From assembly GCA_030407005.1 (NCBI GenBank), contig JAUDYN010000005.1:806001-870000 (forward strand): a stretch of DNA of 64,000 bases, given 5' to 3'. This stretch comes from Desarmillaria ectypa. Taxonomy: Eukaryota > Basidiomycota > Agaricomycetes > Agaricales > Physalacriaceae. This document shows positions 22,604-33,118 of this stretch, one piece after another (positions within the stretch are counted from its first letter, which is position 1; every line of letters begins with the position of its first letter). A model generated the notes under the pieces. The model was not told the DNA's origin, ran no database searches, and saw only the letters and a program-made list of their open reading frames with translations. Position numbers and translations under genes: made by a program.

Positions 22604-25230
22604 TCATGAGTGTCGCTGTAGAGTTCTCCAGATCCTGTCTTCAAGAGAACGCAGAACAGCTGATGAGGTGTTCAAACTCGTCATGAAGTAAGCTACATTC
22701 CCCAGTGTGCGGAAATGCACACCGAACGGTGCACCCCCAGGCGCTGCAGAGAACTCGTTCCCTCTATTATCATATTCATCTATTGGGCGGAACACAGTTT
22801 CCGCCGAATGTGAACTGTATCCTGAGAAGAAGGGTCAGCAACCCTACGAAAAAAAAAAATTCAAATTTTTAGAAGATTCACCAGCATCGTCGTCTCGAAT
22901 TTTAATCGCAAGCACCGTCCCCAGAGTCATTACCTCAGCCACATTATCCATCCTGGAAACTGTTTCTATAAACACTGGATCCCAGAAACTCCAAACAGAG
23001 TCGCCCTCGCTCTTCCACTGTGTTCGAGCGTCGCTCCACGCGTCGCTCCTCGAAAGACCATCAATCATCTTCAACGTCTCGTTCGCAACTTCGCATCCCA
23101 TAGCATGAGCTGTGTAGGAGTGGCCATGAAGAAGCGCGTCCGCTTTCTTGTCACTGAGGAACGCCTCGTAAATCGAGTTCGAAGCCAGGGTCACAGCGAG
23201 AGGCAGTAAACCGCCTGTAAGGATCTTGGCATTGACAGAAATATCGGGGTTGACGCCAAGGATAGACGTGGTGCTCTCCACACCGATGCGATGTAACCCG
23301 ACGAAAACTTCATCGAATATGACCGGGAGACCTGACCATGAGGATGAAGATGATAATGGTCCACGAACAACATCGACGAGGGCCCGCTGGAATAAGGGAT
23401 CCACGAATAGCATCCCTCCTGCTCCCATGACCAGAGGCTCCAACACGAGGGCGCCGAGCGTCTGTCCCTTACACCTGAGGGTATCCAGCGTTTTCTTGAT
23501 ATGTTCCTTGTAAGCGCGCGCAAGGGGAGTGTTCAGTCTAGCAGGAACGTCGTAAACCCAGGCTAACGAATCACCCCGGACGGCTGACGTTTCTGAAGTA
23601 ATCGATGAAGGAATAGATATCACCACTTTTCCTTGACGCATGGAGACCGTAGGAGGATCGAGCCAATAGCCTTTTGCATGGTGCCACTCACACGTATAAA
23701 CCCCTTCCTCACAAGCATTCATCGCCCCAATAGTATCTCCGTGATAGCTCCCCTTCAACCCGAGGATGCCCAGTGACTTCTTTTGCGCGTCATCAAATTC
23801 CTTCCCTTCCCGGATTGTGAACGCACGCAGAGCCATTTTGAGAGCAATCTCCATTCCAGTGGAGCCATCGTCCGAGAAATAAGCCTTCGATGCCCATCCT
23901 TTGCCTGGGCCCTCCTTTACTAGTCGCTCAGCAAGCCGAAGAGCAGGGAGATGCGTGGCCCTGGGAAACATGACGTGCCCGTATCGTCCGCTCGCCCTTG
24001 CAGCAGCCAGCGTGAGAGCAGGCTGGGTGTGACCAAAAGCTTGTGTCCACCAGGATGCAGATCCATCAAATTGTGGCTGCAAAATGGAGGATGAATGCGA
24101 AGATTGGCGGAGAATGGTGAAGAAGTCCGAGTATGCGCTATCAATGACATTAACGTCTTGCTCCGTTTGATAATGTGAATGCTGGACGAATGGCCACCAA
24201 ATCGAATCTAGGGTGCGACGGGGCATTGATTCCAGCTCCTCCAACCTATCCTTGTGACAAGCATCTAGATGCTCGATACTCGACAAGATACCGTTTTCGT
24301 CGCCCTTGGTAAGTAGAGACTGATAATATTCTTCAGTAGACGCATGATTTTGGGATATATCTAGAAGTAGAGGAGGAGGGGCATTTACGGTCGAAACGTA
24401 GACTCCACGATCTGCAAAGTAGGGTTTTAAATATTCCCAGTTGCGATAATACTCATCGCGAAAGAGCAGGATAGCATCGACCAAAAAACCACGGAGGACA
24501 AGCGATTCATACGCAGAAATAGTAGACGAGATGCCTCCCAGCTTGGAATCGCCAACTAGAATGGTGGGAAGAAAAAGGGGCCGATAGCAATCCAACTGCG
24601 TCGTGCCGGAAAGAGTAGGGCTATGTACGCCTTGAAAAAAACCAAGTGTTAACATGGGGTAAGAAGACGCGAGTCAAGAAAAGCAGGAAATTATGCGCCG
24701 ACACTCACTATCTAAAGGCTAACTCTCACCTCCAGCGGTTTCCACATACATGTGGGAAGGATCTGGCGACGCTGCAGCGCACTGTCTAATGTGATGGGCA
24801 ATAGAGTTTACGATTGTCTCGTCTGTAGGAATCTGGGAGGAAATCAATCAACAGGTGGCCGACACTCAATGGCAATGCGTACTCGAGTTTCATCGTTGCT
24901 GGTTGCGAGCCTGGCTGCGAGGTGAGGGCTCACAGGTTCTTGGTACTGGTACAGACAATCTGCATGAATCCGGTCCTTGAAGGAACCACAATACCGTTTT
25001 ATGTGCCTGTATAGAATTCACTTAGAAAGGATAGCGAGGGGAGGGGGAGCCACTTACTCTACATCAGCGCTGTTGGCGTCGCCGGTACTCACCGGCTTCA
25101 AATAAAAGACAGATTTTACAGCCGCCGCCGCCGATGCTCGAACCAGCGCCGACGTCAGTATGGTCTTTCCGACGTCGGTATTCGCGCCAAAGACTTGGTG
25201 GACGCGTAGATGCTTGAAAAGAAGCGACAT
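22604..25230 (-). CDS. bioDA: Bifunctional dethiobiotin synthetase / DAPA aminotransferase
   Basis: Exons 25230-25058, 25006-24883, 24832-24730, 24630-22882 and 22821-22604 give 788 aa. The N-terminal part is BioD-like, with the P-loop GANTDVGKT, the lysine of KPVSTG and the ETAGGVHSPT loop. From about residue 310 it is a class III aminotransferase: WWPFVQHS, FSDDGSTGMEIALKMA, SYHGDTIGAMN, DEVF, PLP lysine in NAKILTGGLLPLA, and C-terminal GAPFGVHFRTLGNVAYFMTS. The fused enzyme makes 7,8-diaminopelargonate and then dethiobiotin. Such fusions are known in fungi and plants (BIO3-BIO1). It starts at ATG 25230; only 105 bp separate it from the divergent HIS5. Intron 3 (24631-24729, 99 nt) is long for this genome. 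Confidence 0.95.
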
Positions 25231-25335
25231 GGGCCGGCTACCGTAGTCGTAGTCGGAGACAAGGGAAGATAAGATTAGATGCAAATTTTGATCTTACATA
25301 TCGTGACTCGACTTGCTTTCCTTTCTCCCATCACC
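25231..25335. promoter_or_regulatory. 105-bp shared divergent promoter, bioDA / HIS5
   Basis: The two start codons are 105 bp apart on opposite strands, so this interval must supply at least part of both promoters and 5' UTRs. No TATA box was seen. Core elements may overlap the 5' coding ends. Confidence 0.6.
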
Positions 25336-26683
25336 ATGCCCATTCTTGGCCTCCCGGAATCATTCAAATCGACAGGCCCTGTCCATTTCGACATTGAGAA
25401 GGTCATTCGACCGAATATTCTGGCCTTGCACCCGTACCGATGTGCTCGAGATGACTACAAGGAAGGGATCCTGCTCGACGCGAACGAAAATGCCCTGGGG
25501 CACTCCATATCACCTCCATCCGATACATCAGAGATAAATGCTACTCTGGAGCTCAATCTTCACCGTTATCCCGACCCGTCCCATGACCCTATCAAGGAAC
25601 GAATCGCAGCCTTGCGCTCAATCGCTGGCGTTGACCATGTCTTCCTCGGCGTGGGCTCAGACGAGGTCATCGACCTGCTCATGCGTGTCTGTGTCGCGCC
25701 CGAGCGAGAGAAGATCTTGATTACCCCACCGACGTACGGAATGTACGCTGTCTGTGCTCAGGTAAATGATGTTGGCATCGTCAAGGTCCCTCTTGAGCTG
25801 AGTGGTGCAAAAGGAGAAGGCGGCACTGCTGGACGCTTCAGCGTCAAGGTTGACGACGTATGAGCGTTTCCTTTAGTAATGCATCTACAGTTGTTCTGAC
25901 AACAACTGAACAGGTTAAAAAAGCAGTAGATGCAGATCCTTCCATCAAGTTGATTTTCTTGTGCTCTCCCGGGAATCCTACGGGAACCCTCATTCCTCAA
26001 TCCTCTATACGGGAAATACTTGATTATCCAGGCTTCAAGGGTATCGTAATAGTAGATGAAGCCTATATCGATTTCGCCGGCGCGGGTGCAAGTGCAGTAT
26101 CTCTCGTCAGAGAATACGCCAACTTGTGCGTTATGCAAACCGTCAGTAAAAGCTTCGGTCTTGCAGCCATTCGGTATGTCCTTCTTTTGGCACACATCTA
26201 AACAATCAAACTCACCACCCGCTCAACAGATTAGGTATAGCCATCGCCCAACCACCACTAATACAAATCCTCTCGAATACCAAAGCACCTTACAACATAT
26301 CCACCCCAACCGCCCATCTTGCATTGTCCGCTCTTTCTCCTTCAGCCGTAGACGCGATGCAATCCAAAATAAATACCCTCATCGCTTCCCGGACTAAATT
26401 GCTCCAATCGTTGTCCGCACTCGCTAACCTCGGGCTAGGTCCTTCCGTAGGCCGTAACGACGCCAACTTCATCGTGGTTCCGGTCTTATCCAAAGACGGC
26501 ACCAAACCGGACAATGCCAGGTCACAAAAGGTTTACAAATCTTTGGCAGAGGAGAATGGCGTTGTAGTCCGATTTAGAGGCAATGAGCCAGGATGCGAAG
26601 GCTGTCTTAGAATTACCGTCGGGAGTGAGGAGGAGAATGAAGTAGTCGTTAGAAGGCTTACGGAAGTACTCCAGCAGTTGTAA
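25336..26683 (+). CDS. HIS5: Histidinol-phosphate aminotransferase
   Basis: Exons 25336-25857, 25914-26173 and 26230-26683 give 411 aa, the family's length. Class II aminotransferase marks are LLDANENALG, HRYPDPSH, PPTYGMYAVCA, CSPGNPTG, VDEAYIDF and the PLP lysine in SKSFGLAAIRLG, then VVRFRGNEPGCEGCLRITVG. The enzyme transfers the amino group of glutamate to imidazole-acetol phosphate in histidine synthesis, probably in the cytosol because no presequence precedes MPILGLPESF. It shares a 105-bp divergent promoter with bioDA and is convergent with VPS34 (194 bp between stops). Confidence 0.96.
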
Positions 26684-26877
26684 GAATAGAAAGAACTAGA
26701 CACAAAACGTTTCAACCTTGAAAAAAAGCTTGAAACTCAGAAGTCAAAAAATTTCTACATGACCACCATTTCATAGGACCCAAGAGGCGAGCCATGCACA
26801 ACACCTTTACTAACAATCAGACATTTGAGGTTTCTACAAATTAGTCAAGAATACAATAATGTGTAAGAATGCAGTGA

Positions 26878-29800
26878 TCAGCTCCTCCAATATTGAGCCA
26901 AGTCATGAATCCGATCCAATACCACCGTAATATACGACGTCTCATTCAACAGCGTCTCGAAATGTTTAATCGCCTCCTCCTCTGTAAGATCTAACCGAAA
27001 CTTCTCCTGTAACTGCTCGTGCACATCCCGGTGCTTAATATCCGGTATATTCGCATCCACCATCAACGACACCAAGTTCAGTATAAGGTTCGCGTTCTTT
27101 CGCAGGATCGAGAACGCCGTGAAGCAAAAGTTCTTGAAGCGGGCATAATGGGGTGATTGTGCGCCTCCCATCCCGTCAACCATTTCTTTGCAGACTTTGA
27201 CCGCGGGTGGGAAGGGTTTGGGATCTCTTCCTAGGATGTATCCAAAGTCGACTGCAATCCGTTAGATAGATGCGAAACACCATACTGGTATACATTGCTT
27301 ACCATGGAAAAAGTGCCCTAGAAGTTAAATATTAGATGGTAGAAAGTAGTACAGTAGGAGCGGACATACCATCAGGAGCGACTAAAAGGTTATCTAAATG
27401 GCGATCACCCACACCGAGCAGGTAGGTCACCACACAGTAGCCGGCTGAACCATTAGATCAGAGCCGGTATAGCGAACTAAGTCAAAAACGCACCACAACT
27501 TCGTACAAAAGTATCGACTACGCCTGGCTCCACCCCCGAAGTCCCGACACTTCCCTCGTCAGGATAATTTGCGCGAAGGTAATTAAGAAGGTTCCCATGC
27601 TCGCTAACGATCGCAGCGATAGTCTTACTAGGAATGTACTGCACCATTCCCTGCAACGGACCGGTGGCCAGGACATCATACGGGCTCAACTTCAAGTCTA
27701 GATTCTCCTTCCTCAACAACCGATCCATCAGTGTAAAGAGTTGTATGACAAGCTGATCCTGCCGCATGTCATCGCCATCCTTGAAGATCACAGGATATTC
27801 TGAGCCATTGGAGGTCTGGAAATACAGAAGCATTGGGTACAGATTCGACTTGAACACTGACGACTTTTCCGCAATGATACCGGTGATTTCGATGCGAGCG
27901 TTGACAGGAAGGGGGAGTGGGGGTATAGAATTCAGGCCGTTCTTTGAGTCGTTGATGATCGAACGAAGCTTTTCAATTTTCTTCGGTCGTGGATCCTTGG
28001 ATGTACGGAGCTCTTTGGCACGCTTGGCCAGTGTTTCAACAAGTTGACCTTGCCGTCGCATTAGTTCGCGACGGTTGGAGCCATCAGGTGACTAGAAATA
28101 AGAATCACTTAGCAAAGAATAGAACGATAGTCTGACGACAGACTCACTTCTAGGATCTTGTTCATAAACTTGAACACAACGCGTCCATACATCTTCGAAA
28201 TCACCTTGTCTTCAAGGGCCACCTCCACCATGAGATACCAATATAACCGATTGCCAAGAATAGGATTCTGTACCCCGCGGGATATGAGGAAGTCTGTCAG
28301 TCCACTATCATCGTACGATATTGCACTGGAGACAGATCTCGACGACCGCGTGTCACTGGCCGCGCTTTCAAACTTCAGGGCCTGTACCAATTGCAATAGA
28401 TATAAGAGTAGTTCCTGTATGAGTCGATTTAGGTTAGGATAAGGTCAAGAATTTGCACACTCACGTCGTCATCTGCTCTATTCAGTTGCTTGACAGCGAA
28501 TGCTCTCACACGAGAATCCACTGTTCCGGGACCAAGCAGTTCCAGTGCGTCGTCTGTGTCAATTTCTGTCCACTGAGGCAAAAGCTCTTCTACTGCTTGT
28601 TTCACCTCTGATGGATCACGCCACGTCACGGAATTGAGGAACTTGGTAAGGCCTCTCTTGTCGCGTGCAAGGTAAAAGCGAAATTTCCATATGATATCCT
28701 TTTCCTCGGAATTGAGAGGCTGACTGGGAGCGTAATTGAGGATTTCACCAATATTATCACGAATTTTAGCATTCGGTTTGAGTTCTCGGTCGTATGGGCC
28801 GCTTCGGTGGCTCCGAACGAGTCGCCGGTGTTTATCCTCTACAGGGTTCTCTCTAGCGATGTCGGGATCAATGATGCTCCAAAGATGATGAGAGTCATGG
28901 GTAGCCGATGACATTGATGCACCGGCTACAGGAGTTGACGGTGGAGGTGCTGACGAAGTGGATGCAGCTGGTTGAGGAGGCTCCGGTTCATTGAATATCA
29001 CGGGAAAGTCGAATCGGGGCAAGTCAATGTAGAGGTAAAGGTTATCGGATTTTTGGGTCTCTGCGGCGTGGATTTCCTCCATCTTTCGAAAAGTCATCTT
29101 GTCGAGCCAGTCTGACTTTGGAAGGTCGCCACGCTCGTATTTCTTCACGAGCTGAAACGAAATGAGAATGCATATTGCAGGAAGAGGCTAGCACAAGCAC
29201 CTTTTCCAGCCTACCCATCTCGTCCCTCAACCCGTACTTGCTCGGAGTACTTGTTTCCGCAGAGCCATCCGCTTCCACGCCCTGCCAGAGAAGTAAACGG
29301 TGCTTCCCCCGTCGCAAAGTCCTAGCTCGTGTAAGGCGCGCTGTAATAACAGAAACTAGGGTCGTACCATTTCTTGCCAAAGAGACGAAAGGTTGATCCT
29401 CCAACAGGTGTTGCATTTCTTGGCCCAGCGGTATCCCACACGGTAAAGGTTATCTGAGAGTTGAGCGGCAGGTCACAGTATCGAATGGGGAGGATAATCC
29501 ACTCATTCCACCTACGGCATCGTCAGTAGGCTAACAATGTCGATATAGAGAGAAAACGAACGTGTACGAGTTTTTGAATGCCTTGAATGCGGTTCGAAAG
29601 GGAATGGTAAGGGGTTTGTTGTCGGCGACGAGCTGACAGGTTACGTAGAGATCTGACAACATGCTTGAGCCTAGAATGTAGTGAAATTGGGACAGCAATA
29701 TCCGGCACCACTTACGTAGACTGAACACCATGAAAACGCAACTCTGGCTTGTCCAACAGCTCGGTAAAGGACCTAGGATGTCGAATGCCCTCAAGTTGGT

Positions 29801-29923
29801 TTCTACCACAAGGCTGAGTCACTTATACATGGAACAGGACAGCTCTTACATTCGAAAGGTGACGAGCATCTTGAGATTAGAAAGGGTGGCAAAGGTAAAA
29901 TCGTCGCGATCGTCCTTGTCCAT
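26878..29923 (-). CDS. VPS34: Phosphatidylinositol 3-kinase Vps34 (class III)
   Basis: Eleven exons (29923-29850, 29802-29716, 29663-29562, 29511-29368, 29321-29201, 29151-28465, 28414-28148, 28091-27494, 27444-27370, 27317-27303, 27251-26878) give 847 aa. An N-terminal C2 domain has [16 protein letters not shown] and [14 protein letters not shown], then a PIK helical domain ([13 protein letters not shown]), then the lipid kinase with [14 protein letters not shown], catalytic loop [11 protein letters not shown] and [17 protein letters not shown]. The C-terminus YWRS fits the membrane-binding tail. It makes PI3P for endosomal sorting and autophagy with Vps15 and Vps30. Exon 10 is only 15 nt. 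Intron 2 uses an AAG acceptor (29664), chosen because the stronger TAG nearby gives the wrong phase. Confidence 0.96.
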
Positions 29924-30233
29924 GGTGGCGGGAAGAGAAAGAGAAGGGCCCAATTAGGGATGCTGCTGCACGCGTCTTACCCTAAATACGGCGAAATCGC
30001 GACATGCGCTACGAGAAAGATACACGGAATCACACACGAGAGTTATACCTTCTACAGAGCTGCAGCATAGCAACGAATAATAGTACAGTCCTAAATAATC
30101 TTGGTGCGTTATGTTCCCCTGCGTCTGTTACCAATATAGACCTTCATCACAAAATACGAGCTGCATTACAAGGAGGCATAAAAAGTACAATCGATGAATA
30201 TATATTTAGTTTTCGCCTTCAAGACTTCCTACT
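29924..30233. other. Short intergenic region VPS34 / PITH gene
   Basis: 310 bp holding the VPS34 promoter. No TATA box or RNA gene was recognised. Confidence 0.4.
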
Positions 30234-31130
30234 CTATGTCTGCGAAGCACTGAACATGTCATTCGTACCCTGAATCTTTGCATGGTCGGCCAGATTAGCT
30301 TGCGCTTCATAAACGGTTATCACGGGTCTGGATTTGCGCTACAAATTGAAGGAATAAGTATAGAAATGTGGCACAGCAATGCAGCACACCTCAGTCCATT
30401 GGCCAAGAAACCCGACATAGTAAATTCTAGTGGTCTCTGCGCCCTGCGACGCAGGGAAAAAGAGAGTGATAGAAGAAACATTAGAAAATTTTGCTGCTCT
30501 GTAGAGAATTAGACCCATGACAGCTACTAAGAAACCCACTTACTTGACCGCGTATTCCCCCACGTCTCTGCTTTGAACAACATCAAACTTCTGCACAGGC
30601 ATCTTATCATTGACATCTTCAAAGTCCATGGCATCCTCGTTCGCGAACTGGTGCAAGAGTTAAGGTGAAGAATACAAAACGGGCAAGGAAGACGAGGTCT
30701 TACAACAGCCACTTTCGTTGGCGTCTGGTCGGCGGGTCCAGTTTTCAGTAACAGAGAGCGAAGCTTGACAGATCCGGTGAATGGAATCCGCAGAATCCTA
30801 GACGCTACATGAGATGAGGCGGCACGAGCGGTCGTTCGTACGCATACAGCTGGTCGTCCGCATCAGATTCCAACGACTGATTCGGTCTCGGTTACAAAGA
30901 GACGAATAATTTGAGGGACTCTGTGTCACCTTTTCCTCGCTGGTTCGTTCATGCCAAGGCTTGATAACTTCTGAGCCGTCACCAGTAGCATTCAATGCAA
31001 CGACATTGGCGCGATCGATATGCATGTAAAGATTATCATTGGGGCCAGTGTCAGAGGTATCGTGGTCGTGGTCACCGTGGTCATGATCGTGGGCTTCATG
31101 ACCGCAGCCTGCATCGTGGTGGTGAGCCAT
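30234..31130 (-). CDS. PITH-domain protein (thioredoxin-like 1 C-terminal type)
   Basis: Exons 31130-30930, 30876-30848, 30797-30704, 30647-30544, 30498-30390 and 30338-30234 give 213 aa. A His/Asp-rich start with HDHDHGDHDHD is followed by the PITH beta-sandwich: LYMHIDRANVVALNA, ESDADDQL, IPFTGSVKLRSLLL, DFEDV, GEYAVK and RIYYVGFLGQW. In human TXNL1 the PITH domain docks on the 26S proteasome; stand-alone PITH proteins exist in fungi and lack thioredoxin activity. The His/Asp tract looks metal-binding, an inference from composition only. All six exons are joined by introns of 45-56 nt. Confidence 0.92.
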
Positions 31131-31225
31131 GGTAGACGTTTGAGTGAAAGAAGCGACATGAAATTCGAAGACAAGTGCTTGTCATCGCCCGTACATACAA
31201 ACATTGACGTCATACGAAGCTAGGC

Positions 31226-31706
31226 GATATTACATAAAAATTCCCCTTTCAGCTCCGGCTCGAGAATGTCAGCAAAGCGTTCTCGTTCCTCCTCGGTGAC
31301 AAGCGATCTAAAGTTGTTGTAAAGCGCAAAGGCAAAGGCCGCCTCGTTAGATTCGACCCTGCGATTACAGCTTCTTTCCTATCCCGGTGAGCTCTTATTT
31401 CTTAGAAAAATATGGTGTTGCTACCTTCTGGCAGTAAATTTTTTCGCATGACATATCTTATATGAGTCCAGAGAGAATTAATCTGATTTTGTACTGGAAA
31501 GGGGGTGCTTAGGTCTCGGGGGGGGGCGATGCAGATACACGAAAGAGATGTCGTCTCACGGCTCCTTCGCCATGATGTATTTGAACAAATACAATTCTTC
31601 GATTTCAGCTCAAGTATAGGTCTGAAAGATAACCATGACATCTCCTCAACAACGATGGTCAATTGTGTTTCCCATTCTCGCTTAGGCAAAGGAACCAGTC
31701 GCCCCC
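31226..31706 (-). pseudogene. Decayed paralogue fragment, copy A (unknown family)
   Basis: Minus-strand frames here match those at 43222-43737. Pieces such as QTYT-stop-AEIEELYLFKYIMAKEP-stop-DDISFVYLHRPP correspond to QTYTRAEIADSHSFNYI, then CNEPWNDIPLVYLPRR, in copy B; both stops are TGA where B has an Arg and a Trp codon. A later piece VESNEAAFAFALYNNFRS, then LVTEEERERFADILEPEL, is intact here but broken in B, and ELTGIGKKL ends in a stop here. I do not recognise the protein family. The fragment sits in the divergent space between the PITH and hydrolase genes, so it may have been copied into a promoter. Confidence 0.7.
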
Positions 31707-31763
31707 ATGGTGACGGTTGTGACTGAAATAAGGTGGCCGTCCTACCTGCTGCTCCCCACCACC

Positions 31764-32825
31764 ATGTCCGGCATTTACAAACAGACATTTGCCGTTGGTG
31801 GACTCGAGGTCAAGGTCCTATCAAGGTATGAAGAGGCAGACTCGAGACCTGCCTTTGTGCTTTTTGTTCTTCATGGTCGACATGGACATTGTGAAGATCA
31901 AAATGTGACATCGATAGTTCATGGCTTGTTGCAGGAGAAAGACAGCAATGCTCAGCGTAAATTATACGTCGTGACCTTTGTACGCAGCAAATTTCTTGGG
32001 ATTTTGCTATTGTCTTCTCAAACCTCATTCACAGGACCACAGAAATCATGGACATCGAATGGTGGATCCCAACGCTAATGAGGGCTGGAGCAATACCTCA
32101 GCCAAAAACAACGACCGACATGCGTAAGAGCCTGTCTCTTCATACTTTTATCTATATCTTATTCCTCGATTGTTACAGAATAGACATGTACAGCTTACAA
32201 AGTACGTCTTTCTCTTAGTGTATTGGGTCTAGGCTCAGCCCTGAAAAGCTGGGACGGCCAAGGACGTGTCGTTCCTCATCGACTTTCTACCGGCCTATAT
32301 GTTCCCTGAACAGGAACGTATTATAGCCGACTGGGGGGTTGCCGGTGTCAGCCTTGGCGGTCATTCTACCTGGATCTCTTTGAGTCAAGGTAGGTCTCCA
32401 GCTCTGTGTATGTGAGTTGCTTGCAAACACCTACAGAACCTCGATTGACAATTGGAATACCTATCATTGGATGCCCGGACTATCTCACTCTTATCTCAGC
32501 ACGAGCACAGAAATTTGGGATATCTCTAGAGAAATCCTCATATTTGCCGGATAGCCTCCTAATGCTGATACAGCGCTCGGACCCGGCTTCCACTGCATAC
32601 ACATCCGGTAATTCTTCGAATCCCTTCTTGGGCAAGAAGATCTTGGTCTTGTCGGGAGCTGACGATCTTCTTGTTCCATGGTCAGCCAGTGAACCATTTG
32701 TAAATGGGCTGGTCGTAGGGGAGAAAGGCGCCAAACAGGTCTTTGTACAGGAAGGAGTTGGCCACAAGTGTACGCCTGAGATGATCCAACAATTGGTCGA
32801 GTTCGTTCATACGCACACTAATTAG
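31764..32825 (+). CDS. Alpha/beta-hydrolase fold protein
   Basis: Exons 31764-31979, 32035-32123, 32179-32201 (23 nt), 32249-32389 and 32437-32825 give 285 aa. The core shows LFVLHGRHGH (oxyanion region), VVTFDHRNHGHR, the nucleophile elbow GVSLGGHS, the acid in LSGADDLLVPW and the histidine in GVGHKCTPEM, so all three catalytic residues are present. Closest in style to fungal prolyl-oligopeptidase-like or esterase proteins of unknown substrate. No signal peptide, so likely intracellular. The AAAT repeat at 32832-32851 follows the stop. Confidence 0.88.
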
Positions 32826-32831
32826 ATTGTG

Positions 32832-32851
32832 AAATAAATAAATAAATAAAT
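32832..32851 (+). repeat. (AAAT)5 microsatellite
   Basis: Five tandem AAAT units six bases after the hydrolase stop codon, in the 3' UTR. A similar TTTA tract (36121-36137) sits in the last intron of the PHD gene. Confidence 0.85.
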
Positions 32852-33090
32852 GTATGACTAATCGCGGGTCATGTTTGGGTAGATGTAGTGGCGGCTTGTT
32901 GCAGCTGTGCCATCGTTCTGTTCTACATCGTCGACATCGTTCCATCCAACGGCCACAACCATTTATCTATTTATCGGACGGATTGAAGACTGGCGAAGTC
33001 AACATACTCGTGCCTCAGCGTGTGCTCGACAATTTTCCGAGCTCAGTTTGGGTCTAGTGACGAAGCCGGCCAGGCCTGATTCGCTATTCA

Positions 33091-33099
33091 TATAAAAGG
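33091..33099 (+). promoter_or_regulatory. Probable TATA box of the WHIM/PHD gene
   Basis: TATAAAAGG lies 28 bp before the start codon at 33119. It matches the TATA consensus and is the clearest such box in front of any gene here. The very short distance to ATG implies a short 5' UTR. Confidence 0.45.
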
Positions 33100-33118
33100 A
33101 CACCGTCGTTCCGCCAAG

